Shown here piece after piece: positions 27,601-39,600 of a stretch of DNA of 64,000 nucleotides; positions within the stretch are counted from its first letter, which is position 1; every line of letters starts with the position of its first letter. The stretch is taken from positions 28,057,469-28,121,468 of the forward strand of contig OX621253.1 of the NCBI GenBank assembly GCA_951640165.1, read 5' to 3'. Origin of the DNA: Pseudoips prasinana. Its lineage: Eukaryota; Arthropoda; Insecta; Lepidoptera; Nolidae. A model generated the notes under the pieces. The model did no database searches and was not told the DNA's origin. It worked only from the letters and a program-made list of their open reading frames with translations. Made by a program: the position numbers and the translations under genes.

Positions 27601-30600
27601 TAATTGTAGCCCAATCCATTAGATTAAAAAAAAATATAAAAGCAAATCTGTTGCACAATTTATTGTTTACTTTATGAATTCATGTAGCCGATTTTGACGT
27701 TAAAAGAAAAATTACACATTCAGCTTATCCAGTGTCTTTAAGCATTAAAATTTTATGCTTTGGGAGAGTAAATCTGAGAATGCTTGTTTTATTTATCATG
27801 CCATTTACAAAAACCTATAAGGCTTTACTGGACAAGGGGAGCGGGGCTTAAGCCGTCCAGCAACTAAAACTACAAACTTAGGGAGGTAGGGCACAGCGTT
27901 CATTTGCTCAAAGAAGACATTAGTTAATAATAACATTAATAACTTAATGATTGTGTTTCTGGGTGTGAGTAAGGCCGCTAGAGCTCATCGGGGTAGAGGG
28001 AATGGTCAGTAACACTTGTTTGCTATTTTTTAAAGGACGACAACGCAACTGCGACTCCTCGACCTGCGTGTTGCGAATGTACATGGGCGGCGGTGATTAC
28101 TTACGATCAGTTGACCCACTTGCTCGTTTGCCTCCCTATTATAAATAAAAAAAGTACCTACAGTCTAGTAGGCAAACCCCATCAGAAGGCATCTCCTTTA
28201 GAAAATTATCGCCTCAGGGCAGTTACTGACAAGGAGGTGCATGAGCGCATCTCTCTACGTTAAAACACATAGATGCGGGTTCGATTAAGTATCGGAGATA
28301 CCGTTTCCGATTGCTTGATCTAAACCAATAATGTACTGGCTTTTTGGGTTTGACTGGTTTGATGCAAGGGAAACTGAAGAGGACCGTTCTTTATGGACGA
28401 CTTTATGGATAGGTATCCATTTCCCACACGAATAAGCAAAGAAAACTTTACGATATTATTAAATTTGAATTTTATGCGCAATGTAAAGCGTTAATTTCAT
28501 CTAAAAAATGGCAAATCATAAATTTAATCGTCCGGCGGGTCTCGAACTAGCACCATCTACCAATCCGGGGTAGGCGCTCTACGTTAAGCTACTAACGATA
28601 CACACTGTCAGATCAAATTAAGGATTCCCTAGCTAACACACTTCCGGAGGATGTAGGTATTATCCATCGGCTTTGTTTTTCTAGAAACATGGCCGACTGA
28701 TATGTTTACAGTAGCATGTGAAAGATTCATATTGATAAATTATTTTACGATATTATTTTTTTTCTTTCAGATGCTTCTGGCAAAATCCGTATCTGGGACA
28801 CAGTGAACAAAGAGCACATTTTGAAGAATGAATTCCAGCCTATCGGTGGACCTATCAAGGATATCGCGTGGAGTGCGGACAACCAGCGGATGGTGGCAGT
28901 TGGAGAGGGCAGGGAGAGGTAAGGCCTGTCTGGAATATGATACTATTTCCCGGCTAGCTGGTACTTGCATATGTCCACCTTGCACACCGGTTTGAACAAC
29001 TCTGGGTAACCGCTGCCATACGCTAAGCAATCAAGTTAAATGCCGACCTTCTTTGGTTTCAATTTAAAGCCTAAGAAAAGGTTTTTAAAGTTGTTTTTGC
29101 AACCGATTATGTTACCTATGTATATGAAGTCTTTAGACAGAAGCCCTATGGTTATGCTTTTATAATTCTAGTGATATATTATTCGGAAGTGTCACTGTGT
29201 TGACCAAATACATGCCTAATTGCGAAACGCTTGGCTACCTATATTAAACGGCCTCTGATTTTTCACGGTTTGTCATGACTTAATGACTCATATCATCCTA
29301 AAAGCCGAAATACCTCCACTGTTAGACAAAGGCTTACGCAAGGATCTCCACAATGGAATTAGCCTATCATTTGAAAGGAATATGCTGTCATCGCCATGAT
29401 GTATCAGTCGGGTTAGCCCGTTCTCTAGTAGACATTCCCTTCGGAATATTCCTGCGGCCCCCACAAGATCAAATCCAACACACAATGAAACCACACAGCA
29501 ATGACATCTGGAAAAATATCATATTTCTGATCTGCTGACTTATTAGCTGCATTTTCAAATACAAAACTATATCCCAATTATTCCCCTTGGTTTAAGACTT
29601 AAGATATTTTTTCATGCATGATGCAATACAATGCATGACTGCACGTGTGCGCAACGGCTACGATAGTCGCTTCTTCGTGTCGCGGGTTCGAGTCCCGCGC
29701 CGGATAACTATTTGCGTGACCCATAAATAGCTGTTCTGAGTCTGGATGTAATTTGTGTCCGTCTATTACATGTTTGTAAAGTACCCCGCGCCACAGGGAT
29801 TAGATTCCGTAGTGCGGGCGTTGTCTACTTAAAAAAATGCATTGATATCTGGTATGGCTATGCCCAAACCATCAGCAATGATATCTGACTATATATCACA
29901 TTTTCCGATTTAAGCTGCATTTTCCAATACAAAACGATTCCCCGTTTTCTTCCCTTGGTATAAGACTCGGCCTATATTTTTTCATGCATTTTACATCGAT
30001 AAGACGATTTTATCATTGTCTTACGGATCGTGCTACGACGGACAAAAACTCAATCTGTGTTATTAGATAATTTTACTTTCTGTACTGCTATAATGAAAAT
30101 AATTATAAAAATCCTGGGAAATTATTCATACACGACCATCTGATCCCATATTAAGCAGAGCTTGTACTATGGAACCGGTTTCCATAGTACAAGCTCTGCC
30201 TAGTTTGGGAAAACTGATATATTAAATATAATATATTTTTCTAAATACATAATTCTATAGTTTACTACACCCAGACTGAGGACAAACAGACATGTTCATG
30301 CACACAAATATCTGTCCTGGATGGGAATCGAACCTACGATCTGTGGCGTGAAAGGCAAGCATTTACGAAGCGATAGATTATAAAAATTCTTGAAATAGGA
30401 AGAGATCGTTTGTTATTTAGGGTCGTTCTATGCAACTGTCTTTCTTCATTAGTACGCGAATACGTCGGCCGTTCGTCCGATTGAAGATCGGAATGCAAAC
30501 TATGGGTTATTGAGGGCGATAAAGGTTTCGGCGCGTTTGCGGTCGTACTCTCGGTCGATATAGGTGTCCACTATACGATCTAAGGCATTGAGATTTAATA

Positions 30601-33600
30601 CTAACAACTGTTATAGGTGTGTAAATGTTAGAATGTTTAATCTAAGGTTCTAGCCTACCTAATAAATTATAATAATGAAATAAATATCTTCGGACAACTA
30701 ACATCCTACTATCTGATCCCAAACTATGCAAAGTATGTATTATAATATAAACCAGAACTGATAAACATACTTCTATTTCTAAATACATACATATTATATG
30801 TAAAAAATAATCGTGATCTTCAAACAAGGATTTGTTCTGGGTGGGGATCGAACCCAAAACCTCTGGTTTAGCAGTCAGCGTCACTATCCATTAGACTAAC
30901 AGGATTTCTTAGTTTTTAGTTCATATTTACGCTTTGCATCGTATTTATATAGGTCAAGTTATAGATATTAGCAATGTAATAATAAAAAATAATAAACATC
31001 TAGGAACAACTAACACACTGCCATCTGATCCCACACTAAGCAGAGCCTGCTATGGCAACCAGACAACTGATAAAAACACAAGATAAATTACCCTCAACCA
31101 AAGAACAAATAATCCTGCTCATTACATATCATATGTTTTTAGAAAACACCTACAGTCTATTTTTCCTTACTTGTTTTATTTGGTAAACAAACACTACTCG
31201 GTACGAAAATCACTAGTTTCGTCATCAATCACGCACTTTTAGTTAGGTATGAACATCTTCCGGCGCTGGGAGCTTATCTCAGCGCGAGAAAGTATGCGGC
31301 GTCCGGCTGGCTTCTCCCCGGCTTGACGTCGCCCCTGGGACCGCTGGCGTTTGGAGGAGGGGAACTCCACTCGTCTTACATAAGCGGTCCCGGGAAGAGG
31401 TAACCTGCTGTAGCTCAGGTTGCCTAAACGCGCTTGTGCGTGAAGGGGAGGGGAGGAGGCATTTAGCCCCCTCCCGTCCCCGGAGGAGAGTCTCAGACAA
31501 TCAGTGTACAGCGGGGGTACTGGCGAGATCGTTCACGAGTACCCAGACCCCCCGCTACAGGCATTGTGAGGCTGGCTACCATGGTGGTTTTAGTGCGTAT
31601 CCCGGGACTAGCCCGAGTGAGTCCCACATAACCCGTCGCCTCCCTAAGCGGCGGGTATGCGAAAGATTTTGCATTTCCACCATGTAAAAAAAAAAAAAAA
31701 AAGGTATGAACATCTTGATTGTTGGAAGAAACACATACTATATAAATAACACCAAAAACTGCTTCAAATTAACCATCCAAACACATTAATTCTCTTAAAA
31801 TCAAAATAATATCAGAATCCATTTCCACAGATTAAAAATTATATTGGCAATTTGACATTTCAAACTGCTAGTTTGTCTTTGGAACTTAGAGAAGGGAAAA
31901 GTGAATGAATGATTCTGACCAGTGTGAACTGTATAATTTTAATGTAAAAAACTAAATAATAAAGCAGAATGTTTATATATATATCACGTTATGCACACAT
32001 AACGTGTGTGTGTCCTTACATTACTATACACATATGGTAATGTAAGGCATTATTTTTAAAACCTAAAGTTTTTGTTGTAACTGGTCGTAGACTAAAAATA
32101 TTATTTGACAAGTGAATTTTTTTGAGTTCAGTCCTTCATTCGATAATTTCCCAACTCTATCATTGTCTTTGATTACCAGTACGCCATATTTGTTTACCAA
32201 ATAAGACAAGTAAGGAAAAATAGACTGTACATATGTACATCCTCCGTAAGGGCCTTCGGAATCATAAATTTGATCTGCCGGTGTGTCGTGCGTAACTTAA
32301 ACCGCAGAGTTACTCGATTATTGATCTCCTCCGGATGATTAAATTTATGATTATTTGGCTTTGGGTTAAACATACTTATACATACATACGAACATAGACA
32401 CGCCTATTTTTGAGAGGGGTAGGCAGAGACAACGGATTTCCATTTGTCACGATCTTTGCACACCTCTTTTCCCTCGATTACTGTCGTTATATTCTTCATA
32501 CATGCTCGCTGGTTTAGGGTACTTCTGACCTGCCCTTTCTTGAGAAGGTCTCCGAGTAACTAAACACACTTATTTCTTATATAATATGCTATTATTGTAT
32601 GTTCATAGATTCGGCCATGTGTTCATGTCGGAGACTGGAACGTCAGTGGGAGAGATCAGCGGCCAGTCTAAACCTATCAACTCTGTGGACTTTAAGCCGA
32701 CACGGCCATTCCGCATCGTGACCGCCTCTGAGGACAACACACTGGCCGTGTTTGAGGGACCGCCGTTCAAGTTCAAGTGTACTAAACAGGTAAATATAAC
32801 TGCTCCTGGGACCTGTAGACATCTGAAGAAAGAAAGAAGAAAAGACTGGCCGAACTTCGTAGGAAATATTTACAAATGGACTGTGTGCGATAACACAGGT
32901 GCAATTTATATACCCTCACTCTCTTTATCTAGTGGGATGTCTATCCGATATAACCGGGGAGATATCAGACGAAGGCGCTTTACGTGCTCTCCGAAGTATT
33001 GAGGTATATCACAGTCACCGCCAACTTTCTGACTTTGGCCTGCTACTGAGGGTGTTTCTTGCTAGAAAAACCCCAATAACACTTTTTGAACGATTTGAAC
33101 ATAGGCCCATATAATCTGCGGTGGAACACGATATAAAACTCCCATTATACCTCGGAGAGCTGACTGCTACGCTGCCCACGGGATGAGATGGATTGGAGAA
33201 ATTCTAATACAGCTATAATAATATCTGGGGACAATGTCACACAGATCATCCTAGCCCCAAACTAAGCAAAGCTTGTACTATGGGTACCAGGCGACGATAT
33301 ACATACTTATATAGATAGATAAATACTTAAATACATAGAAAACATCCATGACTCAGAAACAAATATTCGTGCTCATCACACAAATATTTGCACTTACCGG
33401 GATTCGAACCCAGGACCACCAGCTTCGTAGGCAGGAGCACTACCAACTAGGCTATCGTGACCGTCGAAAGCTATAAAAATATATAAAAATAAGTCAGGTT
33501 TTCCTTCCTGACGCTATAACTCCAGAACGCACGAACCGATTTCCACGGTTTTGCATTCGTTGGAAAGGTCTCGGGTTCCGTGAGGTTTATATCAAAGAAA

Positions 33601-36600
33601 ATTCAAGAAAAATTTCAACAGAAAAGCGGGAAAATCTTCTTTAACGCGAGTGAAACCGCGGGGCATAGCTAGTAAAAATATATTTATTGTAATTTACAGG
33701 AGCACACTCGCTTCGCGCAAGCAGTCCGCTACAGTCCCGATGGCAGTCTGTTCGCGTCGGCTGGCTTCGATGGCAAGATCTTCTTGTATGATGGTGCTAC
33801 TTCTGAGTTAAAGGGAGAGGTACGTCGCATTTAGATAAAAATAAATAAATAAAGTTTTTATTCACGTAGACTTTAAAAAAGCGCTTGTAAATAGTCAGAA
33901 CATGTTTTTGTAGTAATATAATTAAGTATACAGAACTAGCGGCTCGGTACGTGCTTCGCTACGCTTTTAAGTATTAGTACAAATTGTTTGTATATGGGAG
34001 TATAGAAAGATGTTGATTTTACACTTTTTAAGACTTATTTTAATTATTTTCTCCACATTCAAACCTTCCCTGGACTTCCACGAATAATTCAAGACCAAAA
34101 TTAGCCAAATCTGTAAAGGCGTTGTTGAGTTATAAACATATATATATATATAACATTACAACGAAAAGTGGCATTGATTTTTATATCTATAGATTATTTC
34201 TAGTTACATAGATATTTAGGTACAAGGATTGTATGAAAACATATATAAAATTTATTTTATAATAGTAATTATATTTAGCTAGCTTGTATTAAGTTATTGT
34301 CAAAGAGATTATGTTTAAGTTTTATTATCGAAGTTTATAGTTTCAGCTATATTTTACTTCATATTGTCTGAATGGTTCTGTCTATATTAAGGTATTATTC
34401 TTATGCCTTGTGTTTATAACGACGGTCGAGCTTCAATGGTAGCACCGGATCCAATGCGCCCCAACTGAGAAGACCCAGCGCAACAAACTCAGCGGGTTCA
34501 TCTACTACCGGTTTCAACACGGCCCAGTTGAGACGGTCCGGCGAAACATACTCAAGCGGGCATGAACACGAGATTTGGTTCACTTAAAGTAATTATTTAG
34601 AAGGCAAACACATCTACTCGATCGGTTGTCTGAATGCTTATTATTCATTTATAAAAGACTTCTAAGGTTCAGTTCAGACCGAGAGGAATACAAAATGCTC
34701 GATAAATCTACTGGGTCAATGAAAATAGGACCATATTACAATAGCCTAAAGTAGAAAATTGTATGAATATCAAGCTATTCGGCTCGCTTACTTAACCTTA
34801 TACTTTTGTGACAAAGTTGAAAATCTAAATGAAATTTCACAAATTGGGGTAGGTGGATGTGCTGGCATCTGTACAACTTTTATTTTTCATTATGCACCCA
34901 GCGTGATAAGTCTTAGTTGCGTGAATGTATAAATAAAGACTTTCATTCACTCAACACTATACGTGTTAATGACTACTTATTCGATCATAAAAAAATAATT
35001 TTGACCCAATCTTATCACTTGTCATTTTCCCGGTGTATTTGAAGCCATATAATAATTCTTAAATTAAGTTATAAGTCTGACGTAGTATTAAGATGTTAAG
35101 TAAACCTTGTATTCTCCAGATCGGTTCACCCGCTCACAAGGGCGGTGTGTACGGCATTGCGTGGTCGCCAGACGGCAAGAAACTTCTTTCCTGCTCTGGA
35201 GACAAGACGTGTGCCGTATGGGATGTGGAGACACGGGAACGAACTGTCTTGTTTAACATGGGCACAGCTGTGGAGAATCAACAGGTAATAAGAAACGGAT
35301 GCTGTCCTATTAGGGGACTAGACGCTTAAACTCGCTGTGTGGAGATGTAACATAAAGAACTTAATTTGTATTTTAAACTAAATGGTGCTTTCACGACAAA
35401 ACTACTGAACCGATTTAAATTAAATTTGGTACACCGATAATTTAGAGCGTGAGAAAGGACATAGTCTACTTCTTAATGAGAAAAAAGCGTTGAAATTAGT
35501 ATTTTAGTATCGTCATTTTTTGAGCTAGAAGCTTGAAACTTATTTTTTATAAAACCTAATGGATTTTAATGAAACTGTACAATAATTTAGCTTATACATC
35601 AGAATAGCACATAGGCTACAATGTATAAAGATATTGTGTGAATTGTCCAAAATATGACGATAAGTGTCAAGTAAGTAGGAAAAAATCTACCATCTACGAG
35701 CTATTCCGGCGTGTACTGCCAAAACCGCTAGAGGTACACATCGTAATTATACTATAAATGCGAAAGTTTGTGAGTATAGATGCGTGGATGTATGTTTGTT
35801 GCTCTTTTACGCCAAAACTAACTTTAACGTGGGTGGAACCGCGGAGCATAGTTAGTCCTTAATAAAAAACAATGTGCAATTTGAACATAATACTGTTTTC
35901 ATCTACAGGTATCTTGCCTATGGCAAGGCAAGCACTTGCTCTCAGTCTCACTATCCGGAGTCATCAACTACTTAGATCTCGAGAACCCGGACAAACCTCT
36001 CAAAGAGTTGATGGGGCATAACAAGCCCATCACCTGTCTCTGCCTGCACCCCGACAGACATACCGTATACACCGCTAGCCATGACGGCACCATTACAGCC
36101 TGGACTATTAGCACTGGTAAGTTATAATGCCCCCCTCATCTATACGGAACAGAGACTTGACTGCACGTGTGGCGCAGCGGCTAAAACCGCCAACCCTAGT
36201 TGGCGATCGAAATGAGTTGATTCCACGCCCACTCCTAAGTAGGCGTGGAATCAACTAACCGTTTGTTAAAACAGTTTTTCTACTGTTAACGTGTCAACCG
36301 TTTTTTCTTTAGCGCAAAACTAGTTGAATTTATCAACCTATTTCATTCAACGATACCTATACGCAAAACGGTCGCACGTTGACATCAACGAAACTAGTTA
36401 CATTTATCAATCTATTTCATTCAACGATAGATGCGAAACGGTCGCACGTTAACGTAATGTCAACGAAACTAGTTGAATTTATCAACCTATTTCATTCAAG
36501 GATACCTATACGCAAAACGGTCGCACGTTGACATCAACGAAACTAGTTAAATTTATCAACCTATTTCATTCAACAATAGATGCGAAACGGTCGCACGTTA

Positions 36601-39600
36601 ACGTAACGTCAACGAAACTAGTTGCATTTATCAACCTATTTCATTCAATGTCGCCTCGCCGCTACGGGTTCGAATCCCGCGCAGGACAACTATTTGTGTG
36701 ACCCATAAATAGTTGTTCTGAGTCTGGATGTACTTTGTGTCTGTCAATTGTATGTTTGTAAAGTACCCAGCCACACTAGTTAAATTCCCTAGTGCAGTCC
36801 TAACTGACGGACACAAAGTACATCCAGACTCAGAACAAATGTTTATGGGTCACACAAATAATAATATCTGGGGACAATGTCACACAGATCATCCTAGCCC
36901 CAAACTAAGCAAAGCTTGTACTATGGGTACCAGGCGACGATATACATACTTATATAGATAGATAAATACATAGAAAACATCCATGACTCAGAAACAAATA
37001 TTCGTGCTCATCACACAAATATTTGCACTTACCGGGATTCGAACCCAGGACCACCAGCTTCGTAGGCAGGATCACTACCAACTAGGCTATGGTGACCGTC
37101 TCTAGAATAGTTGTCTAGTGCGGAAATCGAACCCGGGATACGAAGTGTCGAGGCGGCTGTTATAAGTCATTACACATCACGATAACAAGATTTCTCGAGA
37201 GGTGTAATGAAATAAGAAAATATTCTTCATGGCGTTCTTTGTGATAGTCTGGAAAACGACTACAAAAAAGACGTGGTCGCTAACTATAGAGCTTATCAGG
37301 CGGCTCAAGGTCACCACAAAGAGCTATGAAGAGGGCTATACTTGGAGTTTCCTTGCGAGATCGAATTAGAAATGCTGAGATCCGCAGGCGAACCAATGAA
37401 ACTGACATAGACCTAAGAATTGCCGAGGAGTGGCAGTGGGCGGCACATAGCTGGTAGAGCCTACAGCCGTTGGGGCAGAGGTTTTTTTTTTTTTTTTTTT
37501 TTTGTGTTCCCTGTTTCTTTGTTAGGGAACAGACAATTGGCTCCCCTGACTGTGTCAGAGTCTTTAGGTATGGGGCAGAGAGGTTCTCGAGTGGCGACCA
37601 CGAAGCAGGCCCCCTACAAGGTGGACCATAGATCTTGTGAGGGTCGCTGGGAGTCGCTGAATTCGGATAGCGCAATTGTGGAGATCATTGGGGGAGGTTT
37701 TTTCCAGCAGTGGACGTACTTTGGCTGACATGATGAGTAATAATAAAATTGATTGGCATAATATTAACAACGTTTTTTTTCTCGTGTTTTAGGTGAAGGT
37801 CGTCACCTCAAAGGTCAAGGTCACGGCAACCAGGTGAACGGCATGCGCACCAGCAAGGACGGCTCACTGCTGACTTGCGGCATCGATGACAGCTTGCGTA
37901 TTGCTAAACCTAGTGCTGAAGGTAATTAATAATGTCCTCCTAGCCGAATGTCGGCCACGGTGGCCAGTCTCAGTAGAGATTAGCCATCTGCGGGTACATA
38001 TTATAGTGCTCAAGTGTGTGCGGAAACACAGGAGCACTTTCAATTCCATCACTCTCATTGTCCGATGGGACCCCTAGCGACACGACCGGAAAGACGGTTA
38101 CGTGCTCGCCGAGGCACGGGGATATGATACCGCCAACTCACAGACTTCGGGCTGTTGCTGAGAAATTTTTCTTTTTACAGAAAGGTCCCAAAATCACTTA
38201 AGGCCCGACCCGGAATTTGAACCCAGGACCCCGTTCTCTGCGGGTGAACACGCTAGCGATAGACCCAACGAGGCAGTAATTATTACGTACTCAATGTTAT
38301 ACCACCCACAGAACCTTGAACCTTACAATCCCCCTTGCAACAGCAAATTCTTTCGGTTTCCTACCCGAAGAGTGCCAACGGAACCCTAATACTAAGCTTA
38401 TACTGCCGTCTGTTTGTCAACGGATTGTATTTCATCAATCGTATTAGGTATATAGACAGTCGAAATTTTGACGGAGTGAAATAAAAGGGTTCCACAATAT
38501 TCCACATACAAATAATATGAAATTTCCACGTATTTTGCTTGATGACAACCCGTACTGTATCCTTCTAGATGCTCTCACCGGTAAGTGGCTGGTGAGGTTA
38601 AGCAACTAGGCTCGCGGTCAGTCTATAGATGGGTGACCACCAAAGTGATTTAATTTCTGAGCGTCCGTAGTAATATCATGACACGTAAACATGACAGTAA
38701 TGTCATGACATGTAAACATGACAGTACCGTGCTTCGGAGTGCACGTTAAGTTGTCGGTTCCGGTTGTAGCCATGGCAGTTTGAACTATTTCAGACGCCTA
38801 ATAGGCGGCTTGAACAACTCTGAAACCACTGCCGATACGATAGGTAAGCAAGCAGTCCACTTTGTGTTCAAGTTGTTCAAGCTGTCCAGTAGGACTCTAA
38901 CATGGCTTAACGCAGATAAACTGGTCAAACAAATATAATATGTACTAGCTGTGCCCCGCGGTTTTACCCCCGTTAAAGTTTATAATTACCACAGCTCCTC
39001 CCCCGTAGGTGACAGCGTGATAATATGTAGCCTATATGTTGACTCGACCTCTTAGTAATATTCATGCAAAATTTGAAGTAAATCCGTGCAGTACTTTTTA
39101 AGTTTAGCCCGGACATACATACAGACATACAGATAAACAGACAAAAATTCTAAAAACTATATTTTTGGCTTCGATAACGATTGTAGATCAAGCCCCAAGT
39201 ATCCTTTTAAAAAAATATTCCATGTACAGTTTCGACATTCCTACGATTTTATTATATGTATAGATATTGTATGCGCTGATGATCAAAATATGTACTCCAT
39301 AAATTAATCTATACATATAATAAAATTGTAGGAAAGTCAAAACTGTACGTTGAATATTTTTTTAAAAAGATACTTGGGGCGTGATCTACAATCGATATCG
39401 AAACCAAAAATATAGTTTTTAGAATTTTTGTCTGTGTGTCTGTTTGTCTGTATGTATGTCCGGGCTAAACTGTAGTACTGCATGGATTTACTTAAAATTT
39501 TGCATGAATAGTACTAAGAGGTCGGGTCAACATATAGGCTACATATTATCACGCTATCACCTACGGGGGAGGAACTGTGATCATTTATAAAGTTTAACGC

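Larger units (their letters stand above)
36158..36799 (+). mobile_element. SINE family A copy split by a tandem-repeat insertion
   Basis: The head (GACTGCACGTGTGGCGCAGC, 36158 on) breaks after GGCTAAAA near 36189 and resumes at GTCGCCTCGCCGCTACGGG near 36650, running to GTAAAGTACCC and CTAGTGCAGTC. The 460-bp insert contains a hairpin and a minisatellite. Confidence 0.75.

Noticed and set aside
36305..36647. CRISPR-like array
   Set aside because: Units are contiguous 74-bp tandem repeats without spacers, in a eukaryotic genome.
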